Part shown: in pieces, positions 50,544 to 60,561 of the stretch | Layout: each line of letters starts with the position of its first letter | Position numbering within the stretch: the stretch's first letter is position 1 | Source: Roseateles puraquae | GTDB taxonomy: Bacteria > Pseudomonadota > Gammaproteobacteria > Burkholderiales > Burkholderiaceae_C | Assembly (NCBI RefSeq): GCF_002205845.1 | Contig: NZ_NISI01000001.1 | Span: forward strand, 806,001 to 870,000 | Direction of reading: 5' to 3' | Length of the DNA stretch: 64,000 nt | Translations under genes and position numbers: made by a program | Notes under the pieces: model-generated | Told to the model about the DNA's origin: nothing | Database searches by the model: none | Seen by the model: the letters and a program-made list of their open reading frames with translations, nothing else

Positions 50544-51376
50544 AGGCTGATCAAGGCCAGGGCCAGCGGAAACACCGGCAGCAGCGCATCGATGCGGTCC
50601 AGCACGCCACCATGGCCCGGCAGCAGATGGCTGCTGTCCTTGGCGCCGACGGCACGCTTGACGAGGGATTCGAAGAGGTCACCCACCACGCTCATCGCGG
50701 TCAGGAACACGATGGCCAGCAGGGAAATCCAGCCATGGCGCTGCACCAGCAGCGTGAACAGGCTGGGGGAATCGACCGCCACGTTGACGTCGATGACATG
50801 CACCCAGGTGAAGCCCAACAGGATGACGCCTGCCAGGCCTCCCCAGACGCCTTCCCAGCTCTTGCCGGGGCTGATGCCTGGGGCCAGCTTGCGCTTGCCA
50901 AAGGCCCGCCCGCAGAAATATGCGGCGATGTCAGCCATCCAGACGAGGCAGAAGATCGACAGCAGGAAGTTGATGCCGTGCACCTTGGCCTGAACGATGG
51001 CCAGCCATGCGCCCCAGAGCAGCAAGGCCCCGAGGGCCAGGCGGGCGCCGCGGGCGATGCGCGGCCAGCCGGTCGGGCCGGCCTTCAAGGCGTAGGCGCC
51101 ACCCAGCACCCAGGCCAGGCTGGCGATGGACCACACCCACGGCGGTGGCGCATGCAAGCCGCCAATGAGCAGCGTCCAGACGCAGGCCAGCGCCAGTGCC
51201 ACGCCGGCCGCCAGCGCGCCAGTGCCTGGCAGGCCGTTCAGGCGCGCCCACTCCCAGCCTGCCGCCCCCATCAGCACGACCGTCACCCAGGCAAAGGGCC
51301 AGGGCGAGGCCTGGAACAGCACCGGCAACAGGATGGCCAGCAGGACGATCGCAGTGATGATTCGGGTCTTGAGCAT
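50540..51376 (-). CDS. cdsA: Phosphatidate cytidylyltransferase
   Basis: 278 residues, about seven membrane helices. The family signature near the C terminus, [18 protein letters not shown] then [15 protein letters not shown], is complete. Makes CDP-diacylglycerol for phospholipid synthesis. 21 nt after uppS. Confidence 0.95.
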   Translation of the reverse strand: MLKTRIITAIVLLAILLPVLFQASPWPFAWVTVVLMGAAGWEWARLNGLPGTGALAAGVALALACVWTLLIGGLHAPPPWVWSIASLAWVLGGAYALKAGPTGWPRIARGARLALGALLLWGAWLAIVQAKVHGINFLLSIFCLVWMADIAAYFCGRAFGKRKLAPGISPGKSWEGVWGGLAGVILLGFTWVHVIDVNVAVDSPSLFTLLVQRHGWISLLAIVFLTAMSVVGDLFESLVKRAVGAKDSSHLLPGHGGVLDRIDALLPVFPLALALISL

Positions 51377-51397
51377 GGCGCGGGAGTTTGGCGCGGC

Positions 51398-52117
51398 TCA
51401 GGCCGCGATGGGCGTTTCCTTGACGCCGCCAAACCGGCGGTCGCGCTCATGGAAGGCGGCGATGGCCGCGTCGAGCTCACGCTCGCCGAACTCGGGCCAC
51501 AGGCAGTCGGAGAAGACAAACTCGGTGTACGCCGCCTGCCACAGCAGGAAGTTGCTGATGCGCACTTCGCCGCCGGTGCGGATGAACAGGTCAGGATCGG
51601 GTGCATAGCTCATGGCCATGAACTCCGAGAGCCGGGCCTCAGTGAGTTCCTCGGCCGGCACGCCCGCGGCAATCGCCTTGCGGCAGGCCTGCACGATGTC
51701 CCATCGCCCCCCGTAGTTGAAGGCCACGTTGAGCGTGAGCTTGCTGTTGTGCGCGGTGCTGGACTCCGCCTCGTTCCAGGCATTGCGAAGCTTGTCGGAT
51801 ACCGCGTCGCGGTCACCGACGATGCGGATGCGCACGCCCATCGATCCCATCTTCGCGAGGTAGCGACTGACCGCCGCGAGCACCAGGCCCATGAGGCCTG
51901 ACACCTCGTCGCTCGGGCGCTTCCAGTTCTCGCTGGAGAAGGCGAAGACGGTGAGATGCTCGATGTCGCGGTCGATGCAGGCCTGGACGATCTTGACGAG
52001 GCTGTCCACGCCGGCCTTGTGGCCGAAGAAGCGCGGCAGGAAGCGCTTCTTGGCCCAGCGGCCATTGCCATCCATGACGATGGCCACGTGGCGCGGAGGC
52101 GCCGGACGGTCTTGCAT
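51398..52117 (-). CDS. uppS: Undecaprenyl diphosphate synthase
   Basis: 239 residues from the ATG at 52117. Makes the C55 lipid carrier for cell wall synthesis. IVMDGNGRWAKKR with the catalytic Asp, FAFSSENWKRP and the C-terminal DLFIRTGGEVRISNFLLWQ are diagnostic. A TTG at 52138 would overlap the frr stop as TTGA and add seven residues; it cannot be ruled out. Confidence 0.95.
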   Translation of the reverse strand: MQDRPAPPRHVAIVMDGNGRWAKKRFLPRFFGHKAGVDSLVKIVQACIDRDIEHLTVFAFSSENWKRPSDEVSGLMGLVLAAVSRYLAKMGSMGVRIRIVGDRDAVSDKLRNAWNEAESSTAHNSKLTLNVAFNYGGRWDIVQACRKAIAAGVPAEELTEARLSEFMAMSYAPDPDLFIRTGGEVRISNFLLWQAAYTEFVFSDCLWPEFGERELDAAIAAFHERDRRFGGVKETPIAA

Positions 52118-52134
52118 CACGTCGTGGCGCGCGT

Positions 52135-52695
52135 TCAAACCGCCATGATCTCGGCTTCCTTGGCCGAGATCAGCTTGTCGATCTCGGCGATGACGCGATC
52201 GGTGAGCTTCTGCACATCGTCGAGGCTGCGGCGCTCGTCGTCCTCACCGATTTCCTTGTCCTTGAGCAGCTTCTTGGCCTGCTCGTTGGCATCGCGGCGC
52301 AGGTTGCGCACGGCGACCTTGGCATCTTCACCGGCGTTGCGCACGACCTTGGTCAGGTCGCGGCGGCGCTCTTCGGTCAGCGGAGGCATCGGGACGCGGA
52401 TCAGGTCGCCCTGGGCCGAGGGGTTCAGGCCGAGGTCGCTTTCGCGGATGGCCTTCTCGATCTTGGCACCCATGCCCTTTTCCCAAGGCTGGACGGAGAT
52501 GGTGCGGGCATCCAGAAGCGTGACGTTGGCCACCTGGCTGATGGGCACCATGGAGCCGTAGTAGTCGACGCTGACCTGGTCAAGGATGCCCGGGTGGGCG
52601 CGACCCGTGCGGATCTTCTGCAGTTCGCCCTTGAGTGCCTCGACGGACTTGGCCATCTTGGCTTCAGCGTTCTTCTTGATGTCTGCGGTGCTCAT
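52135..52695 (-). CDS. frr: Ribosome recycling factor
   Basis: 186 residues. With EF-G splits the post-termination ribosome. [39 protein letters not shown] and the two long helices of domain I are present. 33 nt after pyrH, with a 12-bp tandem repeat in the gap. Confidence 0.97.
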   Translation of the reverse strand: MSTADIKKNAEAKMAKSVEALKGELQKIRTGRAHPGILDQVSVDYYGSMVPISQVANVTLLDARTISVQPWEKGMGAKIEKAIRESDLGLNPSAQGDLIRVPMPPLTEERRRDLTKVVRNAGEDAKVAVRNLRRDANEQAKKLLKDKEIGEDDERRSLDDVQKLTDRVIAEIDKLISAKEAEIMAV

Positions 52696-52707
52696 GATCT
52701 GTCTCTC

Positions 52708-52731
52708 GTCTTTCGATCAGTCTTTCGATCA
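52708..52731. repeat. 12-bp tandem direct repeat at the pyrH-frr junction
   Basis: GTCTTTCGATCA occurs twice head to tail at 52708-52719 and 52720-52731. The second copy contains the pyrH stop codon (complement of TCA at 52729-52731). Looks like a recent slippage duplication. Confidence 0.85.
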
Positions 52732-53439
52732 AACGTGGACCAACGTGCCCTCGTCTTCACCCTGGACGACGCGCTTGAGCGCGCCCGCCTTGAAGATGCT
52801 GAACACCTTGATCGGCAGCTTCTGGTCGCGGCACAGCGCGAAGGCGGCGCCGTCCATGACCTGCAGGTTGCGGGTGATGGCCTCGTCGAAGCTGATGCGC
52901 GCGTAGCGCTTGGCCTCGGGGTCCTTCTTGGGATCGGCGGTGTAGACGCCGTCGACCTTGGTGGCCTTCAGGACGATCTCAGCGCCAATCTCTGCGCCAC
53001 GCAGCGCGGCGGCGGTGTCGGTCGTGAAGAAGGGGTTGCCCGTGCCCGCAGCGAAAACCACCACCTTGCCCTCTTCGAGGTATTGCAAAGCCTTCGGGCG
53101 CACGTAGGGCTCAACGACCTGCTCAATGGCGATGGCGGACATCACGCGGGCCGTCATGCCTTCCTGGCGCATGGTGTCGGCCAGGGCCAGGGAGTTCATG
53201 ACGGTGGCCAGCATGCCCATGTAGTCGGCGGTGGCACGGTCCATGCCGACCGAGCCGCCAGCCACACCGCGGAAGATGTTGCCACCGCCAATGACGACCG
53301 CGACCTCCACGCCCATCTGCGTCACTTCGCGGACCTCCTGCACCATGCGCACGATGGTCGCGCGGTTGATGCCGTAGGCGTCGTCGCCCATCAGGGCTTC
53401 ACCGGAAAGTTTGAGCAGGATGCGCTTGTACGCGGGCAT
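52729..53439 (-). CDS. pyrH: UMP kinase
   Basis: 236 residues. Amino acid kinase fold: [12 protein letters not shown] at the N terminus, [11 protein letters not shown] and [19 protein letters not shown]. Makes UDP. The frr stop-proximal repeat covers its stop. Preceded by a terminator-like hairpin after tsf. Confidence 0.97.
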   Translation of the reverse strand: MPAYKRILLKLSGEALMGDDAYGINRATIVRMVQEVREVTQMGVEVAVVIGGGNIFRGVAGGSVGMDRATADYMGMLATVMNSLALADTMRQEGMTARVMSAIAIEQVVEPYVRPKALQYLEEGKVVVFAAGTGNPFFTTDTAAALRGAEIGAEIVLKATKVDGVYTADPKKDPEAKRYARISFDEAITRNLQVMDGAAFALCRDQKLPIKVFSIFKAGALKRVVQGEDEGTLVHV

Positions 53440-53480
53440 GGTGTCCTCGGGGTTTTAAGGCCTGTCGGGGCCGGAAGTTT

Positions 53481-53505
53481 AAAGGGCGCCAACTTGGCGC
53501 CCTTT
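53481..53505 (-). terminator. Terminator or attenuator between tsf and pyrH
   Basis: A perfect 10-bp stem (AAAGGGCGCC at 53481-53490 with 53496-53505) with a 5-nt loop, T-rich on the minus-strand exit side. Probably partial termination between tsf and pyrH. Confidence 0.75.
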
Positions 53506-53521
53506 CATTCAGCAAGAGTCT

Positions 53522-54415
53522 TTACTGACCCTTAGCAGCTGCCACCTGGGCTGCCACTTCGGCCGCGAAGTCATCGACCTTCTTTTCGATGCCCTCGCCC
53601 ACCACGTACAGGGTGAAGCCCTTGACGGTGGTGTTGACCGACTTCAGGAAAGCGCCCACGGTCTGCTTGCCGTCGGCGGCCTTCACGAAGACCTGATCCA
53701 GCAGCGAGACTTCCTTCAGGAACTTCTGCACCGAGCCTTCCACCATCTTGGCGACGATGTCAGCCGGCTTGCCGGATTCGGCAGCCTTCTCGGTGGCGAT
53801 CTTGCGCTCCTTCTCGACCAACTCGGCCGAAACGTCCGCACCCGACAGGGCGGCCGGCTTCATGGCGGCGATGTGCATGGCCACGTCCTTGGCAGCGACT
53901 TCGTCACCGTCGAACTGGACGACCACGCCGATGCGGGTGCCGTGCAGGTAGGTGGCCAGCTTGGTGCCGGTGTAGCGCTGGAAGCGGCGGATCGTCATGT
54001 TCTCGCCGATCTTGCCGACCAGGCCCTTGCGCACGTCTTCCACGGTCGGCCCGAAGCCTTCCTGCGACAGCGGCAGGGCCGACAGGGCGGCCACGTCGGC
54101 CGGGTTGTGCTCGGCCACCAGGCCAGCCAGGGCGTTCACGAAGGCCAGGAAGGCGTCGTTCTTCGAGACGAAGTCGGTCTCGCAGTTCACTTCGATCAGG
54201 GCGCCATTGCCGTTCACGACGGCCGACGACACCACGCCTTCGGCGGTGATGCGCGAGGCGGCCTTGCCAGCCTTGTTGCCCAGCTTGACGCGCAGGATCT
54301 CTTCCGCGCGGGCCAGATCGCCGTCAGCCTCGGTCAGGGCCTTCTTGCACTCCATCATCGGGGCATCGGTGCGGGCACGCAGTTCGCCCACCATGCTTGC
54401 AGTGATTGCAGCCAT
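53522..54415 (-). CDS. tsf: Elongation factor Ts
   Basis: 297 residues. Nucleotide exchange factor for EF-Tu. [42 protein letters not shown] and the coiled-coil/C-terminal module are intact. ATG at 54415 chosen; an in-frame upstream start lies in the rpsB-tsf hairpin and is rejected. Confidence 0.97.
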   Translation of the reverse strand: MAAITASMVGELRARTDAPMMECKKALTEADGDLARAEEILRVKLGNKAGKAASRITAEGVVSSAVVNGNGALIEVNCETDFVSKNDAFLAFVNALAGLVAEHNPADVAALSALPLSQEGFGPTVEDVRKGLVGKIGENMTIRRFQRYTGTKLATYLHGTRIGVVVQFDGDEVAAKDVAMHIAAMKPAALSGADVSAELVEKERKIATEKAAESGKPADIVAKMVEGSVQKFLKEVSLLDQVFVKAADGKQTVGAFLKSVNTTVKGFTLYVVGEGIEKKVDDFAAEVAAQVAAAKGQ

Positions 54416-54441
54416 TTCTCTTCTCCAATTTTCAGTTGGCA

Positions 54442-54463
54442 AAAGGGGCCTCGCGGCCCCTTT
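54442..54463 (-). terminator. Attenuator hairpin between rpsB and tsf
   Basis: A perfect 9-bp stem (AAAGGGGCC at 54442-54450 with 54455-54463), 4-nt loop, exits into TTTTGCC on the minus strand. A leaky terminator between rpsB and tsf is known in E. coli. Confidence 0.7.
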
Positions 54464-54484
54464 CAGATGCAGGGTCGAAAGGGC

Positions 54485-55231
54485 TTACGCCTCTTCGGAA
54501 ACCTCGACGAACTCGTCGCCAGCGGGGGCAACCGCAGCCAGCACGTCGGCAGTGGCGTTGGCCTTGCCTTCGAGCACGGCGTCAGCCACGGCGCGGGCGT
54601 ACAGGGCCACGGCCTTGGCGGAGTCGTCGTTGCCAGGGATGACGTAGTCGATGCCTTCGGGCGAGTGGTTCGTGTCGACCACGCCGATGACGGGAATGCC
54701 CAGCTTCTTGGCTTCAGCCACGGCGATCTTGTGGTAGCCGACGTCGATGACGAAGATGGCGTCGGGCAGCGCGGTCATGTCCTGGATGCCGCCGATGTTC
54801 TTTTCCAGCTTGGCGATGTCGCGCTGGAACAGCAGGGCTTCCTTCTTGATGGCGGGCTGGGTGCCAGCCTCGACCTGGGCCTGCATGTCCTTCAGGTTCT
54901 TGAGGGAGGTCTTGACCGTCTTGAAGTTGGTCATCATGCCGCCCAGCCAACGCGAGTCGACGTAGGGCATGCCGGCGCGCTGGGCTTCAGTGGCGATGAA
55001 TTCGCGGGCCTGACGCTTGGTGCCGATCATCAGGATCGTGCCGCGCTTGGCCGCCAGCTGGCGGATGAACTTCATGGCCTCGTTGAACGCGGGCAGCGTC
55101 TTCTCGAGGTTGATGATGTGGATCTTGTTGCGATGGCCGTAGATATACGGGGCCATCTTGGGATTCCAGAAGCGGGTTTGGTGGCCGAAATGGACGCCGG
55201 CTTCCAGCATCTCGCGCATCGTGACAGACAT
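54485..55231 (-). CDS. rpsB: 30S ribosomal protein S2
   Basis: 248 residues. [37 protein letters not shown] and [15 protein letters not shown] are diagnostic. ATG at 55231 preceded by GAAGA; upstream open codons are leader. First gene of the long minus-strand block. Confidence 0.97.
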   Translation of the reverse strand: MSVTMREMLEAGVHFGHQTRFWNPKMAPYIYGHRNKIHIINLEKTLPAFNEAMKFIRQLAAKRGTILMIGTKRQAREFIATEAQRAGMPYVDSRWLGGMMTNFKTVKTSLKNLKDMQAQVEAGTQPAIKKEALLFQRDIAKLEKNIGGIQDMTALPDAIFVIDVGYHKIAVAEAKKLGIPVIGVVDTNHSPEGIDYVIPGNDDSAKAVALYARAVADAVLEGKANATADVLAAVAPAGDEFVEVSEEA

Positions 55232-55486
55232 GGGTCTTCTCCGAAGGTTGGGTCTAAAATCCGGCCCGAATTGCGTTGCAGCGCCTTGAAACAACCGTTT
55301 CGAGTTCGCCGCAAACCACAACACCTTTGGTGGCCGGTTTGCGATTCGTTGCGACGGTGAGCGTCAAACCTTGACGACACGCCCTTCACAACCGTTTTTG
55401 CCGCCCGCCACCCGGTGTGGATTGACAGCTGAGTCGGCCCCAAACGGGAACCACCTCCGGCAAAACCCGCAGAGTATACACAACCC
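55232..55486 (-). promoter_or_regulatory. rpsB upstream region and probable leader
   Basis: Most of the 329-bp gap between rpsB and the FAD oxidoreductase gene. It holds a hairpin at 55285-55304 (CTTGAAAC/GTTTCGAG arms with one G-T pair) and, around 55475, a TATACT -10-like hexamer on the minus strand without a good -35. Long rpsB leaders are usual and S2 autoregulation acts there. On the plus strand a TAAAAT at 55255-55260 could be a -10 but has no -35. No protein gene is credible on either strand apart from the short frame at 55487. Confidence 0.35.
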
Positions 55487-55564
55487 ATGAGCTTCGCCCG
55501 CCGACGCCGACTGCCCGCTCACGCCAGCGCCCGAATCAAGCCCGTCCGCCAGGTGCAGCATTGA
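55487..55564 (+). CDS. Possible 25-residue leader peptide before the FAD oxidoreductase
   Basis: ATG at 55487 opens a 25-codon frame, very Arg-rich (SFARRRRLPAHASARIKPV), whose TGA overlaps the TTG start of the next gene as TTGA. The arrangement would allow translational coupling. No ribosome site is obvious and it may be chance. Confidence 0.25.
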   Translation: MSFARRRRLPAHASARIKPVRQVQH

Positions 55565-56820
55565 GCCGCCGGATCGCGGTGGTCGGCGCCGGGCTCGCCG
55601 GCGTCACGACGGCCTATGAACTCGCAGCTCTGGGTGCGCAGGTGCAGGTGTTCGAGCGTGGCGGCAGCGTGGCCGAGCAGGCGAGCTTTGCCTGCAGCGC
55701 CCTGCTCTCACCGGCCGTGCCGGCGCTGTCGACGGACCTGCCGAGCGCACCGCTGCGCTTTCGCCTGCGCCGCTGGCGCGCCCGCGGCAAGGCAGGCGAT
55801 GCCAGCGCCCAGCTCGCTGCGCTGAGTCAGCTGAGCCTCGCGCGCACGGCCGCGCTGCGCCAGGAGCTCGGGCTGGAAGACGAAGCCAGCCAAGGTCTGC
55901 TGCTCGCACTGCCCGACGCCAAGCGCGTCGCCGCGGTTGAAGTCCGGCTTGAGGCGTGGAAGGCCATGGGCTTGAACGTCGACCTGATTGAGGCGGGCGA
56001 AGCAAGGCTGCGCGAGCCCGGCCTCAATCCAGACGCGCCACTCGCCGCCGCACTGGCGGTGGCTGGCGGCGGCGCCGGCAATGCGCGGCTGTTTGCGCAG
56101 CAATTGCGCCAGCAGGCGCGCCGCCTCGGGGTGACGTTCCGCTTTCACACGACGGTTCGCGGCCTGAGCAGCGATGGCACGGGCGTGACGCTGCGCCACG
56201 ACTACACCCCGCCCGCCGAGGCGCCGACCCGTGGCACCGAGCGAGAGCCGGGGGACACCTTGCCGCAGGCACCAGGCATGCAGGACGAGCGCTTCGACGC
56301 CATCGTGCTGTGCAATGGCCTGGGTGCGGTCGCGCTGGCGGGTCAACGTTTGCCCCTGGCGGCGCTGCAGGAGGTCACCGTCACGGCGCCGTTGCGCCTG
56401 CTCGAAGCCCACCCCGACCTGGGCCCCAAGGCGGCCTGGGTGGACCCTGCGCGCGGCCTCACCATCACGCGCATCGGGCAGCGCGTGCGCGTGACCGGCG
56501 GGCTCGCCGTGACCGGGGTCCAGCACCGCCAGCCACCGGCCACGGCCGACTACGAAACCCTGCATCGCGGGCTGCAGCACTGGTTCCCCGGCTCTGTCCT
56601 GCACCAACAGGTGCAGCAAGGCATTAGCCGGCGCGCAGTGGCGCCGGACGGGCTCCCGCTGCTGGGAGCCGGCACCCAGCCCGGCCTGTGGCTGAACCTG
56701 TCCCCCGGCGGCAGCGGCTGGGGGCAGGCCTGCGGCGCGGCGCAGGCGCTGGCCCGCCAAGTCATGGGCGAGTCCGCCTTGCTGGACCTGAGCGCCCTCA
56801 GCCCGCAGCGACTGGCCTAA
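55561..56820 (+). CDS. FAD-dependent amine/D-amino acid oxidoreductase (DadA-like)
   Basis: 419 residues. A Rossmann GxGxxG motif begins at once (IAVVGAGLAGVTTAYELAAL), so the TTG at 55561 must be close to the true start although it is a rare codon. The DAO fold continues with CSALLSPA and ends in GLWLNLSPGGSGWGQACGAA, the second FAD-binding region. Closest to the small subunit of D-amino acid dehydrogenases; substrate not evident. A central 218-241 segment is poorly conserved-looking. 9 nt before nnr. Confidence 0.8.
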   Translation: MSRRIAVVGAGLAGVTTAYELAALGAQVQVFERGGSVAEQASFACSALLSPAVPALSTDLPSAPLRFRLRRWRARGKAGDASAQLAALSQLSLARTAALRQELGLEDEASQGLLLALPDAKRVAAVEVRLEAWKAMGLNVDLIEAGEARLREPGLNPDAPLAAALAVAGGGAGNARLFAQQLRQQARRLGVTFRFHTTVRGLSSDGTGVTLRHDYTPPAEAPTRGTEREPGDTLPQAPGMQDERFDAIVLCNGLGAVALAGQRLPLAALQEVTVTAPLRLLEAHPDLGPKAAWVDPARGLTITRIGQRVRVTGGLAVTGVQHRQPPATADYETLHRGLQHWFPGSVLHQQVQQGISRRAVAPDGLPLLGAGTQPGLWLNLSPGGSGWGQACGAAQALARQVMGESALLDLSALSPQRLA

Positions 56821-56829
56821 GCTCGGGGC

Positions 56830-58182
56830 ATGCACCCGCTGCTGCCCACCCAACAATCGCTGCCGCTCTTCAATGTCGCTGCAAGCCGGCGCATCGAAGC
56901 CCGGGCCCTCCTCCACACGCCCGACCTGATGGCACGCGCCGGTTTGGCGGTGGCCAAACTCGCACTGGCCCTCAGGCGCGGGCCGGGTCCGATCTGGATC
57001 GTCTGCGGCCCCGGCAACAACGGTGGCGACGGGCGCGTGGCCGAGCAACTGCTCACTCGACATGGCGTAGGGACGCACATCGCTGCCACACCGCCTGAGC
57101 AGCCGGCCTTGGTGATCGATGCGCTGCTGGGCCTGGGTTTGAACCGCGCCCCATCGGCCGATATGGCGGCCACCATCACCGCCATGCAAGCCTGCGGCGC
57201 CCCCATCCTGGCCGTCGATCTACCCAGCGGCCTGCTGGCCGACACCGGGCAGGCGGCCGGCAACTGCGCCGTGCGTGCCGACCACACGCTGGCATTGCTC
57301 ACGCTCAAGCCGGGCTTGTTGACGGGCGAGGGCCGAGCCCACACCGGGCAACTCTGGTTTGACGACCTCGGCGTCACCCCTGACGAGCCGCCCACCGCCC
57401 TGCTCCTGGGCCCGCCGACGCGGCCCGATCGCCGCCCGACCAGCCACAAAGGCAGCCACGGCGAGGTGCTGGTGGTCGGCGGCGCACCGGGCATGCAGGG
57501 CGCGGCCCGACTGGCTGCGCGGGCCGCCCTCGCCTGCGGCGCCGGTCGGGTGTACGTTGACCTGCTCGACCTGGCCGCGGACGAGGTCGCTGACCCCGTG
57601 CGACCCGAGCTGATGCGCGGGCGCCTGAGCCGCCTGCCACAGGCGGTCGGCGTGGTCGGCTGCGGCGCCGGGCACGGCATCGCCCATGACATGCCCGGCC
57701 TGCTGCACACCCTGCCCCGCCTGGTGATCGATGCGGATGCGTTGAATGCAATCGCTGCGGATGCCGATCTGCAGGATGCCGTGCGTCGTCGCCCGCCAGC
57801 CAGTACCGTGCTGACGCCCCATCCGCTGGAGGCGGCACGGCTGCTGGCCTGTGATGTGGCCAGCATCCAGTGCGACCGGCTGGCTGCCGCCACGGAGCTG
57901 GCGCGCCAGCTGCGATGCACTGTGGTGTTGAAGGGCTCGGGCAGCGTCGTCGCCTCACCCGGCGAATGCCCGGCGCTGTCAGGCAGCGGCGGCCCGGCGC
58001 TGGCGACCGCGGGCAGCGGTGACGTGCTGGCTGGCTGGTTGGGGGGCCTCTGGGCACAGCAGCCCGATGCGCCGGCGCATGCCATCGCCTGCCAGGGCGT
58101 GGAGGCCCACGGTCGCGCCGGCGAGGTGCCGGGCGTACTGTGCGCCGGCGATCTGATCGACCGCCTGGCGCACTGGCCCTGA
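56830..58182 (+). CDS. nnr: Bifunctional NAD(P)H-hydrate epimerase / ADP-dependent dehydratase
   Basis: 450 residues. Repairs hydrated NAD(P)H. N-terminal YjeF epimerase domain: VCGPGNNGGDGRVAEQL, VIDALLGLGL and AVDLPSGLLADTG. C-terminal ribokinase-like dehydratase: KGSHGEVLVVGGAPGMQGAA, VIDADALNAIA, TVLTPHPLEAARLL and ATAGSGDVLAGWLGGL. Fused as in E. coli YjeF; the dehydratase half is a little short (about 255 residues). Converges on rnr with 18 bp between stops. Confidence 0.93.
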   Translation: MHPLLPTQQSLPLFNVAASRRIEARALLHTPDLMARAGLAVAKLALALRRGPGPIWIVCGPGNNGGDGRVAEQLLTRHGVGTHIAATPPEQPALVIDALLGLGLNRAPSADMAATITAMQACGAPILAVDLPSGLLADTGQAAGNCAVRADHTLALLTLKPGLLTGEGRAHTGQLWFDDLGVTPDEPPTALLLGPPTRPDRRPTSHKGSHGEVLVVGGAPGMQGAARLAARAALACGAGRVYVDLLDLAADEVADPVRPELMRGRLSRLPQAVGVVGCGAGHGIAHDMPGLLHTLPRLVIDADALNAIAADADLQDAVRRRPPASTVLTPHPLEAARLLACDVASIQCDRLAAATELARQLRCTVVLKGSGSVVASPGECPALSGSGGPALATAGSGDVLAGWLGGLWAQQPDAPAHAIACQGVEAHGRAGEVPGVLCAGDLIDRLAHWP

Positions 58183-58200
58183 CACCCCGTCGCCGCCCGC

Positions 58201-60561
58201 TCAGCGGCGCTTGCGCGGGGCCGCCTTGGCCACCGTCTTGCGGGCTGCCTTGCCAGCCGCACGTTTGGCGGCCTGCTGGGCTGCCTTGACGGGATGCAAG
58301 GAAGCGATCACCTCCTTGCGGCTCTTCTTGACGTCACGGTCCGCCTGCCGCACTTCGTCCAGCGATTCGACGGCGGTCTTGGGCGCACGCTTCTTGGCCG
58401 CCTCCTGCCCGGGCGCCTTGCCTGGTGCTTTGCCTGAAGCTTTGCCGGACGACCTGCCCGAAGCCTTGGCCGGCGCACCCCGACCACCCACACGCACATC
58501 GTCCGCATCCCGCACGAGACGGAAGTCGATGCGCCGTCCATCCAGGTCGACGCGGCTGACCTGCACCTGCACGCGCGCACCGGTGGCGTAGCGGATGCCC
58601 GTGCGCTCGCCGCGCAGCTCCTGGCGGACGTCGTCGAACTTGAAGTACTCGCCGCCCAGCTCGGTGATGTGCACCAGGCCTTCGACGTAGAGGGCATCCA
58701 GCTGGACGAAGAGTCCGAACGACGTGACCGCGCTGACCGTGCCCGCGAACTCCTCGCCCAGGCGGTCACGCATGTAACGGCACTTCAGCCAAGCCTCGAC
58801 ATCGCGGCTGGCTTCATCGGCACGGCGCTCGTTGGCGCTGCAATGCGCGCCAACGACCTCCCAGCGCTCGGCCTCGTTGCGCGCCTCCGCCGGGTTGGGC
58901 GGCGCCGCGCGGCCGGGGCGCTTGGGCGCCTGCGGCACCTTCATCTTGGCCGCATCCAGTGTGTACTTCTTGCCCGCCAGCAATGCCTTGATCACCCGAT
59001 GCACCAGCAGGTCCGGGTAGCGTCGGATGGGGCTCGTGAAGTGGGTGTAAGCCGGGTAGGCCAGGCCGAAGTGGCCGGAGTTGGTGCCGGTGTAGATGGC
59101 CTGCTGCATGGAGCGCAGCAACATGGTGTGGATCTGCTGCGCGTCAGGCCGGTCCTTCGTCGCCTGCGCGAGCTGCTGGAACTCCCGCGGAGACGGGTCA
59201 TCCGAGATGCCCATGCCGATGCCGAGCGAGCGCAAGTAGGCCTGCAAGGTCTGCCGCTTCTCGGGCGTGGGCCCCTCGTGCACCCGATAGAGCGATGGAT
59301 GCTTGGCGCCGGCGATGAAGTCTGCCGAGCATGTGTTGGCGGCGAGCATGGCCTCTTCGATCAGGCGGTGCGCATCGTTGCGGGTGCGCGGCACGATCTT
59401 CTCGATGCGGCCGTTGTCGTCGCAGACGATCTGCGTCTCGGTGGTCTCGAAATCGATCGCGCCGCGGCGCTGGCGCTCGCCCAGCAGCGCGCGGTAGACC
59501 TCGTGCAGATGCAGCAGGTGCGGCACCAACTCGCGGCGCTTGGCGGCCTCAGGCCCATGCGTGTTGCCGAGGATGGCCGCGACCTCGTTGTACGTGAAGC
59601 GCGCGTGCGAGCAGATCACGGCAGGGTAGAACTGGTAGGCCGTGACCGCACCGTCGCCGGAGACCAGCATGTCGCACACCATGCTCAGGCGGTCTTCGTA
59701 GGGGTTCAGCGAGCAAAGGCCGTTGGACAGCTTCTCCGGCAGCATCGGGATGACCCGGCGCGGGAAGTAGACCGAGGTAGCCCGCTCGTAGGCGTCGGCG
59801 TCCAGCGGCTCGCCAGGCTTCACGTAGTGAGACACGTCGGCGATGGCCACCAGCAGCCGCCAGCCCTCGAACGCCTTCTTGCCGCGCCCCTGCTTGAAGG
59901 GCTCGCAGTAGACGGCGTCGTCGAAGTCACGCGCGTCTTCTCCGTCGATGGTGACCAGCGGCACATCGCGCAGGTCGATGCGCTGCTTCAGATCGGCCGC
60001 TCGCAGCTTCTCCGGCAGCTTGGCGCTCTGGGCCAGGGTCTCGGCGCTGAACCGGTGCGGCACGTCGTACTTGCGCACCGCAATCTCGATCTCCATGCCC
60101 GGGTCATCGATCTCACCGAGCACCTCGACCACGCGGCCGACGGGCTTGGAATACAGCGAAGGCGGCTCGGTCAATTCCACCGCCACCACCTGCCCCGCGG
60201 TGGCGTTGGCGATGCCGTTCTTGGGGATGAGGATGTCCTGACCCATGCGCCGGTCTTCGGGTGCGACGAGCCAGACGCCCGACTCCAGCAGCAGCCGGCC
60301 GATGAGGGGTCGCTTCTTGCGCTCCAGGATCTCCAGCACGCGCCCCTCGGGCCGACCGCGCTTGTCAAAGCGCACGACCCGCACCCGCAAACGGTCGCCG
60401 TGCATGACGGCATGGGTCTCTTGCGCCGAGAGATAGATGTCGGCCGAGCCGTCATCCGGAATCAGGAATCCATGGCCGTCACGATGGCCCTGCAGCGTGC
60501 CCTCGACTTCGCCGAGCAGACCGGCGCCGTCGCCCGCGGGCGAGGAATTTGTGTTCTTCAA
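58201..60561 (-). CDS. rnr: Ribonuclease R
   Basis: 786 residues. Processive 3'-5' exoribonuclease for structured RNA. Cold-shock domains (GHRDGHGFLIPDD), RNB catalytic domain with DGEDARDFDDAVYCEP and HYTSPIRRYPDLLVHR-like HFTSPIRRYPDLLVHR, S1 domain (EEFAGTVSAVTSFGLFVQLD) and a very Lys/Ala-rich tail of about 95 residues. The first start in frame is a TTG at 60561, with a stop 15 codons upstream and no Shine-Dalgarno-like sequence. Confidence 0.94.
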   Translation of the reverse strand: MKNTNSSPAGDGAGLLGEVEGTLQGHRDGHGFLIPDDGSADIYLSAQETHAVMHGDRLRVRVVRFDKRGRPEGRVLEILERKKRPLIGRLLLESGVWLVAPEDRRMGQDILIPKNGIANATAGQVVAVELTEPPSLYSKPVGRVVEVLGEIDDPGMEIEIAVRKYDVPHRFSAETLAQSAKLPEKLRAADLKQRIDLRDVPLVTIDGEDARDFDDAVYCEPFKQGRGKKAFEGWRLLVAIADVSHYVKPGEPLDADAYERATSVYFPRRVIPMLPEKLSNGLCSLNPYEDRLSMVCDMLVSGDGAVTAYQFYPAVICSHARFTYNEVAAILGNTHGPEAAKRRELVPHLLHLHEVYRALLGERQRRGAIDFETTETQIVCDDNGRIEKIVPRTRNDAHRLIEEAMLAANTCSADFIAGAKHPSLYRVHEGPTPEKRQTLQAYLRSLGIGMGISDDPSPREFQQLAQATKDRPDAQQIHTMLLRSMQQAIYTGTNSGHFGLAYPAYTHFTSPIRRYPDLLVHRVIKALLAGKKYTLDAAKMKVPQAPKRPGRAAPPNPAEARNEAERWEVVGAHCSANERRADEASRDVEAWLKCRYMRDRLGEEFAGTVSAVTSFGLFVQLDALYVEGLVHITELGGEYFKFDDVRQELRGERTGIRYATGARVQVQVSRVDLDGRRIDFRLVRDADDVRVGGRGAPAKASGRSSGKASGKAPGKAPGQEAAKKRAPKTAVESLDEVRQADRDVKKSRKEVIASLHPVKAAQQAAKRAAGKAARKTVAKAAPRKRR

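Noticed and set aside
58201-58500. Frameshift or misassembly at the rnr 3' end because of the Lys/Ala/Arg-rich tail.
   Set aside because: Basic low-complexity C-terminal tails are normal in RNase R and the frame is continuous with the S1 domain.
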